From positions 13,264,098 to 13,328,097 of the forward strand of contig OX344756.2 of NCBI GenBank assembly GCA_947034885.2: a stretch of DNA of 64,000 bases, read 5' to 3'. The position numbers were made by a program, and so were the translations under genes. Source of the stretch: Thuidium tamariscinum. Its lineage: Eukaryota; Streptophyta; Bryopsida; Hypnales; Thuidiaceae. Below, piece by piece: positions 1 through 11,735 of the stretch. Numbering within the stretch: position 1 is the first letter of the stretch; each line of letters opens with the position of its first letter. The notes below the pieces were generated by a model that ran no database searches, was not told where the DNA came from, and was given only the letters and a program-made list of their open reading frames with translations.

Positions 1-275
1 TAAGTTACTTTCATTGTTATAACTAACATCTTGATGGTACATTTGATGTCATTGTTAATATAAAAATAGGTGGACATCACAAAAAATGAGTAGAAAATCC
101 CCAAATTTCTTATTATATGCACACTTGTTCCACTACCATTACCTATATGCACACTCACATGAGATGGCTCACATTCAAACTATATGACTTTCTTTCTTCG
201 AAACAACAATGAAGAAGAGATTTCAAAGTTATCTTGAAGCAATTCAAAGTTTCAAGAATGAGCATTGCATGTATA
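1..275. other. AT-rich flank, no gene seen
   Basis: AT-rich sequence with no open frame of note and no recognised repeat boundary. Confidence 0.5.
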
Positions 276-1338
276 CACTAGAAAAAATTTGATTTTAGAT
301 TATTTTGCATTATATTCAAAGTAGTTCGATGAACACTTAATTACATTGAACTTTGAATGTTAGTTATTTTGGTGTTGGGTAAAGATGAGATGACAACCTC
401 TTTATACAAGTAGGATGATAGGAGGTAGAATAAATCATATGAGAAACATAAATTAAAATGGATAGGAGCTTAATTGCACATAATTAAATGATGACTATGA
501 AATCTGTTATATATAGTTCAATTTCTAACCTCATTTAGGCATAGTAGAATTATTTTTTCTAAAATTTGAGTTCAACAAAGGTAGCTAATCATACTATGTT
601 CCATCTCCAAAAATTCATTTTACATTTGGAATCTCCAAATGAAAGTTATGAATTAATTTAAGAGAGGAAGTTTTAAATTGTCAAAAAAAATATTCCTTCC
701 AACCCTTTTGTGAAATTTGTGTATAACTTTTGATTAAAGAATTGAAATGTCCAATGAATTTTTGGAGATGAAACTTGGTAAGATTTTCCACCTTTTCTTA
801 GCTCAAATTTTTTTTTTAAATTATTCTTCTATGCCTAAATTATATTTGAAATTCTACATATAACATAATTTCTAATTTATGAATAAGTATGAGCAATTGA
901 ACTCTTGCTCATCTTAATTTATGTATCCTATATGATTTGTTCTATGTTCTACCATCCCACTTGTATAAAGAAGTTATCATCTTACTTCTTTTTAACACCA
1001 AAGTAAGTGACATTTAAATTCAATTGACAAATGTACTTTACACCTTATTATATATAGTAATGAATTTTTAAAATTAAAATTAAATTAAATTTTGTAGCCC
1101 TATTCACATGGTAGATCTACCATTATGGCAAGCCTATATATGTGGGAATTTTTGCCTATGTTGTAGTTTGTAGATTTGGAATTTTAAAAGATTGAAAAAT
1201 TTGACCAAATTTTAAAACAAAATCAACAATGCCATGCTGACTTTTTTTTCTAAATCAAGATGTCCTAACCAACAATAATAATCAATACATATCAATTCAT
1301 TTTTATATTGATTTGGACAATATTTTTTCTAGTAGTGA
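276..1338. mobile_element. CACTA-like non-autonomous element with a long internal palindrome
   Basis: The left edge reads CACTAGAAAAAATTTG and the right edge, on the opposite strand, reads CACTACTAGAAAAAATATTG, which resembles CACTA-superfamily termini with a 3-bp deletion on the left. The interior is a large imperfect palindrome centred near 688. The block at 365-690 reappears inverted at about 690-1010; for example 603-620 pairs with 755-772, 537-572 with 802-838, and 400-455 with 915-970. No protein is encoded. I do not see a clean 3-bp target duplication, so the palindrome is certain but the CACTA assignment is tentative. Confidence 0.4.
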
Positions 1339-2224
1339 ATTGAAGGCTACTTTGTTGTGTTATACACAATACACACTAGAATAGGATATAGAGCTTTTGT
1401 CAAAGTTAATAAATTAGCTTAAAAAGGAAGTCAAGAAACACAAAATTGAATACTACAAAATAGGAATAGGAAGTAGATTTTATAGTTATCTGACAACTCT
1501 AGAGTAACTACACAAAATAGTGAAATTAAGTTGCTCAACACTAATTTCTCAACATTTGACATTACATAGACATTTATTTGTTATTAGACAAAAACATACT
1601 CTAATTTTGAATTAAATATGGTTGAAATTGGGACTCATGAACCTTCATGTGTACAAATGGAAGTATTGTAGAAGTCTTTGTTGACTTGGATGGCTCGTAA
1701 ACTAAATTTCTTGGGTAGGCCACCTGATTTCACTCTTTTGCATAGACAACACACCACACTAATTATTATAACATCGTTAGACTAGTTATATTTTTCACTC
1801 GTAGTTAAAAATGTCGGTACATTAGTCTCCGCTGTACTGTACTGTACAGAACGTGTATGCACGAAGTCAACTCTTAACCAAGATCTAAATTTGTGCACAC
1901 GCCATTTTTGTGATTAGCCATACCATATCCGAATTTAATCATCGTGCTCCAGCATTGTCGGTATTTTTTAGAAAGCTAGAAGCCAAAACATAACCCATGA
2001 AAACTGGTACTTCCAATTCCATCATTCACACTCTAATGTTGAATCATTCATCATACTTGCTAATGTTGAATCATTCATCATACCTGGTATGAAACTCAAG
2101 GCAGAATGAATCCTGGAAAATGTATGCAAAAATTCCCTGTCTGACTGATGGATTCAATTCTACCCCAAGATTTTGAACAGAACGAGGTTTCGGGGATGAT
2201 TGCCCCAGATCAACAGCATGTCGC
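1339..2224. other. Gene-free AT-rich spacer with a short tandem duplication
   Basis: No coding signal. A 27-bp unit beginning TAATGTTGAATCATTCATCA is duplicated in tandem at 2034-2087. Otherwise nothing recognisable. Confidence 0.5.
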
Positions 2225-2960
2225 TCTAGGGGTGATTGCAAGAAACACCTGTCCTATTTGTTGCGTTTGGCTGATTTTTTCGGGAGTACTTTAAAATTAG
2301 AAAATTAATTTTTAAGAAAATTTAAAAATATGAATAGTGTACATACCTCTAAGATGAAGGTTTTCACTGAAGGAAATGGATAGGAAAATTCTCTAAGTAG
2401 GACAACTTGAAAAGTGCCAAACCTCCAGAAAATAGCCTACATATCTTCATGTTTTAATTAGGGAAAAATAGTAAAAATAGATATTTTCAAAAAATAAAAA
2501 GTGGCCATTTGCAGCAACTTTATGGAGATGGTCATTCACAAAAAATCCCACCAAAATAATATTTTATATGTTTCAAAATACAAGCAGAAGGGAGTTCACT
2601 TTGTAGACCTCCACACCTCACAAAATTAACTTTTTTGAAAAATCCTTCCCTGGAAAGCTAGAAGTCTATTAGAAGACCATCTCATCCAAATTTCATGTTA
2701 AAATCATTAAAAAAAGGTCTAGCTTAGGTATTGAAAACCCCTAAACTGCCAAGTGTGACATCCAATTGGGGTCTATTTTTGGATAGTAAAATATTTTTAA
2801 AAATTATGATAAAATTATGGAAGGTTTATGATAGTTATGAGTACCTTCCCTACAAATCTTGAGTCAATCGGAGCTAAAACACAAAAGTTATGGCTAAAAA
2901 ACAAATCAGAATGCATTGTGTGACACAAAATAGGACAGGTGTTTCTTGCAATCACCTCTA
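2225..2960 (-). mobile_element. Miniature element, AGGGTGATTGCAAG family, copy A
   Basis: The two ends are inverted repeats of about 36 bp. The left begins CTAGGGGTGATTGCAAG and the right, on the complementary strand, begins CTAGAGGTGATTGCAAG; both continue through AAACACCTGTCCTATTT. The 735-bp interior encodes nothing. The interior matches three other copies (near 7985, 9838 and 58112), including blocks with the sense 'aatttttgtgttttagctc' and 'tttttggtgaa...aaatctc'. Orientation is opposite to those copies. The superfamily is uncertain; the TAGGG start would fit hAT, but no 8-bp target duplication is visible. Confidence 0.65.
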
Positions 2961-3997
2961 GTTTTGTTTGCTCTGTGAGGTTGACGAATCCTGTAGATCA
3001 CGAAAACGACTCTTTGTTAATTTTTTAAAGATTCACAGGAGACTTTTAGCAAGGAATTGGACAAATGTCCTTTGCTTCATAATTTCGTAATTCCATAGGA
3101 CGGTGGACATTTTGGATTTCTCCTGTGACTCCTTCATCAATTTACGCTGTCATGCTTCAAGTTTCAATCGACTGACTGAGGATCTTTCTGTGCTTTGAAC
3201 CTCGCTCATTACAATTCGATACCCATCATCTTTCGTGAAACAAATTACGATATCATTTCATACCCAGCCAGTAAGAGCAATTAAGCCAGTTTCGGAACAA
3301 TTATACATGATTGTTCTATTTTTGAAAAAACTGTAATGTGTAGATTTGGGACTCATTTTCTGGCGCTGGCATGCGCCAACTAACGAATTTGACGATAATT
3401 GCCAGTTACTGGACCTTCCGAACGGTACAACTCCACACAGCTAGCTTAGATTATGATTTCCACGAAGCATAACATCATGAAACCTCCTTACAAATATGAT
3501 CCTCCGGCCAATTCTTTCTTTTAAAACTTCACATATGAATTCAGCTTAGATTATGATTTCCACAAAGCATAACATAATGAAACCTCCTCCAGGTCATTCT
3601 CTAAAAACCTCACACGTGAATCCAGCTTTTGAAATGCCGTGACTGAGGATCTTTCTGCACGCTTTAAACCTAACTCGACACAATGCAATGCTCAGAATCT
3701 TTCGTAAAACAAATTACACAATGTCTTTTCATATCTCGATCTGCAACAAGAGCAATTCACCCAGTTTCGTCCATCTGTAACTTTCCACAGATTATTTATT
3801 ATACCTTTCAAAACGGTACATATCCACACAGCTAGACAAGTAATCATGCTTTCCACGAAGCACATAACAGGGTATGACTCCCACACAAATATCTTATAAC
3901 TGATTCGTCCAGATCTGGACATAAAAATTCCACAAACGAAATCAAAGCTCTTGGAATGGCCATGACGGATCGAGTCCGCTGCATGTTTAATTTGTTT
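2961..3997. repeat. Imperfect tandem duplication in the 3' flank of the Bet v 1-like gene
   Basis: Sequence at about 3172-3500 (GACTGAGGATCTTTCT, then AACGGTACA, CACACAGCTAG and TTTCCACGAAGCA) recurs in the same order at about 3640-3870. A third partial copy, TTAGATTATGATTTCCAC, lies at 3543. The copies are 390-470 bp apart. No coding sequence is evident. This looks like repeated duplication of the sequence downstream of the neighbouring gene. Confidence 0.5.
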
Positions 3998-5008
3998 TCA
4001 CGGCCACTCGGGGTTTGAGTCCACATGGTTCATGAGAGCCTTCATGACCTCCAGATGGATCATCTCCACCTCCTTGGGCGGCGGCGTGGCAGGGTCGACG
4101 GGCTCGTACTCCAACCTCCACGTCATGCGCGAGTCCTCTGGGTCTTCGGTTGACGCCGTCACCTTCATGATGTTCTTCATCTTTTTGAACTTGGGGTCGT
4201 CCAAAACCTCCCACTCGATGTCGCCCGTCGACTCGTCGAACACCAGCGTGTGCTCCTTGATCGTTTTCGATTCCCCGCCCGTGATCGCTGCATATATACA
4301 ATCGTAAAACACAGACCACATCGTCCGTCAATTAGTTTCGTTAATTGGAGCCAAAAGTCATGGCTCGGAGAGCTCCCTGTGTTTACACTTACACACTTCA
4401 GTTGTGAGTGTTAGTACAAGCTTACACGGAAATGATTAAATGAATTCATGATTTTCACCATTGTCGATCACAAATGAGCTAGAATCAAGAATTTCGAGAA
4501 GAGCCGTACGGAGAGGAGTGTAAAACTCAGACACTTTGTAATGTATGTGCTAGAAATACCTTCATCGTGTAAACGTACCTTCTACCTGTAGAGGAGTAGA
4601 ATCTAGCTTCATTTAGTAACACTTTCGCAATTTGAGGCTAGGCCAAATTAAAAGGAGGTAACACTCATCCAGGATGGATTAAAGATGATCGATCAAGGGA
4701 GAGAATTAAAGTTGAGGCCGGGTATGTGTGTATGATCGAATGCTGAGTTTGAGACGGTAGAGATTCAGGCATGCATTGATTCGATCAATCGCTGGAGCTA
4801 GCTCTGTCTGTTCGCATACGTACTTACCAGGGTTGAGGGTGGTGAGTTTAACTGTGCCGACACCGCCATCGCCCACCAGTCGCTCTACTTTCACGAAGAA
4901 CTGCGGCAGCAAGCTGGCGATCACCGTGTCCGACACCTTGCCCACCTTCATGCACCGCTGCACGTCGCACTTCTTCTGAAGCCACTCGTGCTCGAAAACC
5001 CCCGCCAT
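3998..5008 (-). CDS. Bet v 1 / PR-10 / MLP-like protein, two exons
   Basis: Exon 1 runs 5008 to 4828 and exon 2 runs 4287 to 3998, joined across a 540-bp intron with a GTAAGTA donor and a TGCAG acceptor. The split falls inside the codon for residue 61. The product is 156 residues, the normal length for this family of small cytosolic ligand-binding proteins. The family glycine-rich loop is present as GDGGVGTVK (residues 46-54), followed by TTLNP. A single intron at about codon 60 is the conserved position in plant PR-10 genes. I chose ATG 5008 because it gives the family-typical start MAGVFEHEW. The frame is intact, unlike most coding sequence in the window. The ligand, or any enzymatic role such as that of norcoclaurine synthase, cannot be told from the sequence. 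Confidence 0.85.
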
Positions 5009-5670
5009 GATTACTGACAATCCCGTTTATCTGCAAAATCTCCCCTGCAAAACCAAACCTCACATTTGAATTTCAGAGTAGTACCAAACTAGCTACAGAA
5101 GACGTTCAGATTGCACCGAAAATTAGAATTAATTCGATCAGCACACTTGCTCGATCAAATAAATCGTTAGGTACCCAACTCAAACCTCGGACAGTGCACG
5201 CAAAAACAAATTCATGATCTGAGGTTCCGCGTATGATATGACACTAGTCTTCCAAACCACTCAAAGTATTCCCATTTCAAGTTGAGAACAAAACTGAAAT
5301 GACGCCAGTGCAGCAACTTCAATATAACCATCCTGTATATAGTCGTCACCACACCTATTAATTTATCCATCTACACCTATCACTTATCCAAACCTCGGGA
5401 TTCAACCTCTCAAAGTAATCCATTCCGACACATTCAAAATCGAGTAATCGAATACAATCTAGCTGTTTCAGCAACACGTACCTGCAAATGCAAGCTCCAA
5501 TTCAAACAAACTGCATGCACATTCTTCTCACGACAGCAAGTTAATAAGTTCTGAAACTGCTCTTCCTAGATCGCATATCACTGACCAGGACTGACAGAAA
5601 AAATAGAGAGACTTGAACTCACCACTTCACCAGCTGATCGGGAGCTAAGTTGTGAGGACGATGTGTACGT
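5009..5670 (-). other. Probable 5' UTR with an intron for the Bet v 1-like gene
   Basis: Between the TATA box and the start codon there is a candidate donor (GTG|GTGAGTTC on the minus strand, near 5623) and a candidate acceptor (TTTTGCAG, near 5050, with a second TTTTGCAG near 5030). This suggests that a 5' UTR intron is removed. No upstream coding frame fits. Inferred from splice-site sequence only. Confidence 0.35.
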
Positions 5671-5700
5671 GACTTGATTACCGAGTGAGGAGCAGAGGCC

Positions 5701-5708
5701 TATTTATA
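5701..5708 (-). promoter_or_regulatory. TATA box of the Bet v 1-like gene
   Basis: TATAAATA on the minus strand, about 690 bp upstream of the start codon. That distance is long unless the 5' UTR contains an intron, which the splice-like sites downstream support. Confidence 0.5.
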
Positions 5709-6057
5709 TGTCCAACCACACACGGAGTGGACATCTACTGACGAGGTCATCCATTCCGGTAATCTTGCAGACCGCATGTGCAACTAAGAGATGAGTTGAC
5801 TTTGGGGTGCTTGTTGCTTGAGTTTTTCCAGATTCTGGATTGTTTGTTTTTGGGTTGGATGCCTGGCATATTCGTCGCTCGCCATGAGGAACTGTTTCAG
5901 ACGGAATCCAGGTATGGCGGCCCGTTCACACCGCTGGAGTTTCTTTTGTGGGAAATGCTTGTTCACACAGCAATTAAACTTATTCGGTGTGTTCACACGG
6001 CATGGTTGAGCACTTGAGCTGCAATTAGCATAATCACTTTTGTCGGAACATGGATAG
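5709..6057. other. Upstream region, no gene assigned
   Basis: Overlapping open frames of about 80-100 codons exist on both strands, but none has a recognisable domain. Nothing further can be supported. Confidence 0.4.
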
Positions 6058-6334
6058 TAAGGTAGGTACACCCAAAAGCGCCACTTATTCATACTGAGCC
6101 TAGTTCCTGCTATTAATTAGTTCAAATTTTTATGTAGTCTTGTTGGCAAGTGAAAGCATGTTCCAATGCACCAAAGAATGGAGGATTTGGATACTGTATG
6201 CAAAAGTTATTTATAGTCAAAGTCTGTTTCTGAAAGCACCATCTACAGTCTGTGAACATGACTCATTTCGAAAATGTATGTGCACTGTAGATGGCACTTT
6301 TAGGAACAGGGCGCTTTTAGGTGTACCTACCTTA
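6058..6334. mobile_element. Miniature inverted-repeat element (277 bp)
   Basis: The left end is TAAGGTAGGTACACCCAAAA and the right end, on the complementary strand, is TAAGGTAGGTACACCTAAAA, both continuing GCGCC: 24 of 25 bases match. A second nested inverted repeat at about 6227-6253 and 6283-6308 (CATCTACAGT paired with ACTGTAGATG) makes much of the interior fold back. No protein is encoded. If TAA/TTA is the target duplication this would be PIF/Harbinger (Tourist) type; that classification is inferred. Confidence 0.65.
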
Positions 6335-7984
6335 AATGCAAGAATTTCCAGTGTTTAACCCTAGAGCATCTGGAATCATGTCCAAAATTGATGATTTGGG
6401 AAAAATCATTATTAAGTACTACTTGCAAGAATATTTTGGGATTGTGATACAAACAAATGTAGGAAATTTTGAGTTTTAGATTCCATCCTTATAGTTAGAT
6501 TCCCCAATGCTTTCACCAATATTTTTCTATAAATTTTGAAAGGAAAATTTTTAAATTCCTTCAAATTTAATTACAAGCAAAATATTGTCATTTTTCAAGT
6601 AAAACTTGTTGGAGTGGGTTTGAACTTTGAAATGAGGTTCTCTTCATATAATGATTTTTTGAAATTTTCTGTTCTTTAATTCTGTGACCTCATTTTTGCA
6701 AATTTGGTTTTGAACTACAATCACAAGCCAACCACTTGACATACTTCTACATTTGTAATTTTAGAAAATTATGTACTCTAGTAATACCAAATCCAACTCT
6801 TAAATAGAACAAAAAATTTATAAAGAATTTTTTTAAATTATGATGACTTCCATCCAAATAGCAACAAGACAAAAGTAATTTTGAATTTGTTCATTGTCCA
6901 AAAATTGGACGACAACACGCTCCACAATTAACCTTGATCAGGAAAGTAATTCCCCATTGAAATAGTAATCCGTATTGTTTTAGTGTTTATGCGATACAAT
7001 ATTGAAAGTATATTGTTACAACACAAAAGCAATGATGCATTTGCATTATTTCAATGGAAACATAATGTTTTCATTGAAACAAATCTATTCTAGTACTACT
7101 TTTGTATTGCAATAGTATACTTTTAGTACAAAGTACTATATTGCATAAATATTGTCAAAGTAGTATTGCAACAATAGAAAGGCTATAGGGGAGTTACTTC
7201 CTAATGGCTTAATGGCCTTAAGGGACAGAGTGGTGATTGTGGAAATCATCGATTTTGATACTATGGAAATCATTGGTTTAAAAAATTCCAAAGCAGTCAT
7301 TGGAAGTCAAACTATTGTAGAAGATCATTTCTTCTTTTCACACAAAATTTTAAAGATGAGTAGTTGCAATTCTTTGTCATCCATCAAGCACAAAACATTG
7401 GCATCAACATTTCAAGATTAATTTTTGAAGGACAAGCTAATCATTGTAGAAATATAGAGACTAGCATTTTTGATACCTTGTGAATAATTTTCTTAACCCT
7501 TAAATAACTTTGAGGTTGAAAGGTGGCTAATGGATGAGTATATTGTTCACTTTAGAAACAAAGAATGAACCTATTGGTTCTATAATTTAATAGATTTGGT
7601 AACTACATTGGTCATGGGAGGCGACATCCTTTAACCTTGTATGTCACTATAGAGTATAAATACTAGGTACTTGATGGATGATATAGAATTCTTCTATATA
7701 AGTCAAAAATGAAAATGTCAGTCCTTAAAATTTTGTTTGAAAAAGAGAGATCTTGTGCACAACAATTTGACTTCTAATGAAATATATTAGTTATTTTTTA
7801 AGCAAATGATTTATAATTTCACATTGTACCAAAAATAGTGATTTCTATGATGACCAATCCAGTGTTCCTAAGTTAACAATAAAAAATCCCAAAGTGTTTA
7901 TTAGAGGTCAAACTATTGTATATGACCTTTCCTTTTGACACAAGATTCCATGGATGAACATTTGCACTTCTACATAGGAGGATT
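6335..7984. other. Gene-free AT-rich spacer
   Basis: No coding gene seen. A diverged direct repeat is present: a segment at about 7270-7370 (GTCAAACTATTGTA and following) recurs at about 7870-7965. Confidence 0.4.
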
Positions 7985-8500
7985 TCTTAAGGGTGATTGC
8001 AAGAAACACTTGTACTATTTGTTGCATTTTGTCACAACTTAGTTTCTGATTTGTTTTTTGGCCATAATTTTTGTGTTTTAGCTCTCAATTACTCAAAATT
8101 TATAGAAAAGCTACTCATAACCATTATATAGCTTTTCTAATTTTTGAGGATTTTTCAAAAAAAACTTACTACTTTCAAATAGCCCCAATAATTTCTCACA
8201 ATGGATGATTTAGGATTTTTAGCACCATTTGAATCTAAAAAAACAAATTTTCAGCTGAAATTTTGAGAGATTGGTCTCTTGGTAGACTCATAGCTGCTAT
8301 CCAAAGGAATTTTTAAAATATTTATTTTCATGTGGTGTAGAAATCTACAAAGAGAGCTTCTTTCTACATTTTTTTCCCAAAGGTATGAAACATTATTTTG
8401 GTGAGTTTTTTTTGGTTAAATCTCATCACCAAACATTCTTCTCAAATGAAAAACTTGTCTTCAAACTTCTATTACTACCAAATTATTCAATTGTTTTATT
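7985..8500 (+). mobile_element. AGGGTGATTGCAAG family, copy B, 3'-truncated
   Basis: Starts AAGGGTGATTGCAAGAAACA and follows the interior of copies A, C and D in order through the segment around 8390-8460. The matching inverted right end is not found, so the copy looks truncated or strongly diverged. The right boundary is approximate. Confidence 0.5.
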
Positions 8501-9837
8501 ACATTTTGTAAAATCTCTTTGTATATATATTTCCATTTTATTCTTGGTAATTGACAAGAATAAAGAATTTCAAGTATTTTGATTTGCCATAATACTCTCT
8601 TTGCAAACAAGTGTACATTGTTATAATTCTATTTAAATACAAGAATTATATACTTGCTAAATATCCTAATTTGAATTAGGATTACAAAATCCTAATTTAA
8701 ATGCTTAATGAGATGGATCTAAAAAAATCCATACATATGATGTAGGTATTGTAGGTTTATTGCCAACTATTTAGGATTTTTTGAAGTAATATAGGATTTC
8801 CTAAAATTACATTTCGAAGTGCAACAACTTCTTTTTAGATTCTAATTACACATTTAATTGAGAATTTTGTCAAATTTTCATTTCAAATACAATATAATGC
8901 ACAATTAAAGAAAAAAAGAATTGTGAGCATATTTTGTATTTGATATGAATTTTTTTTTTACTTTTTATTTTAAAGCTCACACAAGATAATTTCAATTTTT
9001 TTCAAAAAAATCTGTAACAATTATGATTTCTAGAAGACATGAAAATACATCTACAGAAAATTAAAAAATTAAAATTTTTCAGATTTAGTTCCAAAATACA
9101 AGCATGCAATGAAAAGAAGTTTGAAGTTTGATAAAGAAAAAGGCATAAGCCAACCCTTTGGGAGTGAAGGCTTGAACTATTTTATACTTTTGTATATATT
9201 TGTTAATATCTTTGTATAAATATATTATTTATATCATTTTCATTTATTAATCTTAAAAAAGAAGGTTGCCTTTTAAAAATTGAAATATTACTTTGGATGA
9301 ATGAGAATTTACTTGTATGAATGGTTGGTCCAAAGTACTCATATTCATCATCCTACGTATGGATTGTGCAGTGCTTAAGGATAATCACTGATAGCATCCT
9401 TAATTGAAGTCTCAACATTCATCTTTCATATTATAGGCTTATCATTCCTTCAAATTCAAGGTATTGAATTCCACTTTTTCTATATGTTTGGTAAATAGTT
9501 TGTAGACTAGTCTCATATTATCTTAATTTGAATGTAAGACAAAATTTTATCACAAGTTACAATTTGATACAAAAATCTATGTAAATGTAGTTTTGAGGGT
9601 GATTTGAAGAATTTGCTATACTCTTTGAGTGTAGAATGTGAAGTCCATTCATTGCAAAATAGACTATTTCAAGTTAATTTACATTAAATTTATTAGATTG
9701 TAGACAATTATCTATTTTGGAATAAAGATGTTTTTATCTCTAAAATGAACACCTTATTATTCAATGGATCCATTTTGACATGAATGGATGTTAATGAAAA
9801 ATTAATGGAAGATGGGAAAATTTACCCTCTTTGTGTT
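8501..9837. other. Gene-free AT-rich spacer
   Basis: Very AT-rich. No open frame, RNA gene or repeat boundary that I can support. Confidence 0.4.
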
Positions 9838-10420
9838 AAGTTGGATGATTGCAAGAAACACTTAAAGCCTTTTGTCATACCCTAGTTTTTGATTTTTTTT
9901 TAGTCATAAATTTTGTGTTTTAGCTCCAAATGACTCAAAATTTGTACAAAATCTACTCATAGCTATTACATATCTATAATAAAATTTGAAGATATTTCAA
10001 GAATAATTTATTATTTTAAAATATCCCCAAAAATTTCTCACAATACTTGATCTAGGGGTTTTTAGCACCATTTATCTCCAAAAAATTGAATTTTGACCTA
10101 AAATTTGAAGATGATGGTCTCTTAGTAGACTTATAGCTACTTTCCAAATTGATTCTAAAAATATTTATTTTTATATGTTGTAGAAGTCGACAAAGAGAGC
10201 TTCATTCTGCATTTTTTTCCAAAGGTATAAAACATTATTTTGGTGAATTTTTTGGTCAAATCTCATTAAAAAAAAGTTTTTTCAAATTTCATATTTTTAT
10301 GTTTTTTTTATAAAGAAAATCCTATTTTTACAAATTAAAATGTCACAAGTTGTATTTTCTTGAATTCTACAAGAATTCTATAAATCATCCATGACCACTC
10401 ATAATTTTTTCATAACAATC
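9838..10420 (+). mobile_element. AGGGTGATTGCAAG family, copy C, 3'-truncated
   Basis: Begins GGATGATTGCAAGAAACACT and then runs parallel to copy B for more than 500 bp, including GAGAGCTTC, CCAAAGGTAT and ACATTATTTTGGTGA. The first bases of the terminus are altered and no right terminus is found. The right boundary is approximate. Confidence 0.5.
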
Positions 10421-10748
10421 GAAAATGAATTGTTTAGGATCAACATGTAGATAAGCTCATTCAATTTAACAACTTACTTATTAAAAAAAGCTTGTTTGGG
10501 GACAAAATGAATTGGTTGTGATTAGATGCAATCAAGCAAAAGACTAGATTTCTATTAGTGATGGGTTGCCAAGTACAACATTTAGACTACAAAATACAAG
10601 CACTATCATATTTATTATTCAATACTCACTTTTATTATTTTACATATGATAGTTGCACAAACTTTGGACAAGCAACAAGATGCATACTCTTCTTCAAGAA
10701 GTTTTTTTTATTCCTCTTTGGATTGCCTTTGAAGCAAGTGAATGATGT

Positions 10749-11735
10749 TTAACCCCTAAAGGCCCAAGGCATTTTTGGGTTCAAAAACATCATTCCTTTT
10801 GAAGCCTTATAGATCTAAATGTCTCAAAGCTATACAAATCTCAATTGTATAGTCTTCTAGAGTACATGTAGATGATATGTACAAAATTTAAAGTCATTTG
10901 GCTACATAGATTGCAAGATCATAATGTTTTAGTGTTGAAAATGAATGTTGATGTTTTCCTAAAAACACATTTGGACGTGAAATTTGATTTCTAAACCTAC
11001 TCAAAATCTCAAATGAAAAAACTTTACACTACGAAATGATTCAAAAATAGTATAAAAACACAATGGTGAATTTTTTTTTCAATTAATTGACTCATTGTGT
11101 CGACAAAACCGTTTTGAAATGTCAAAAAAATAGCAAGAAAAGTTGAAAAAAATACATCTAAGGCTAAACCTCCTACTAAAATGCTTCTTAGTCACTCATT
11201 TCTTCTTGGATTGATATGAAATTTTAGCTACACATACTAAACTAGTATGCACAACTTTTCCACAAAAAAATTTTAAAAACGAATTTTGTATGAAGAAGAT
11301 ATAAGTGGCTGAAGTTCACTATAGTTCAAAAATGCCAAGATGTTGAACTTTGAATTGTATACAAACCTTCAAAACAACTTAGATTGACATGAAAATTTTA
11401 CTATAATATTTAGACTTTAAGGGAAACAAAACCCAACTAGTTTTATTGAAAAAAAACATTAGAAGAAGGAGATAAAAGCCCCTAAAGTTGCAGCCTAATA
11501 TACAATTTGGTTAACTCAAATTGAGCTGTGAACTTCAATTGGCCTCCAAAATTTTTGTACATCTTGAATTGATTTGAAAATTTTACCACACAAACTAAAA
11601 AAGATTGAAAAACTTTTTTAATAAGTTTTATTGAATTTGGACCTTGGATGCAAAAGTTATAGCACTTTGAACTGGACTTGAAACTATATGAGGATACTTT
11701 TGGAGTTTTGGTCCTCTTGGGGGTTTAGGGGCCAC
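10749..11735. mobile_element. Diverged TTAA-bounded element (tentative)
   Basis: The left edge is TTAACCCCTAAAGGCCCAAG, the family terminus. A probable right edge, CTTGGGGGTTTAGGGG near 11717-11732, has lost its TTAA. The interior is diverged, with short matches to the family only (for example TAGATTGCAAGAT near 10909). Lower confidence than the copies below. Confidence 0.35.
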
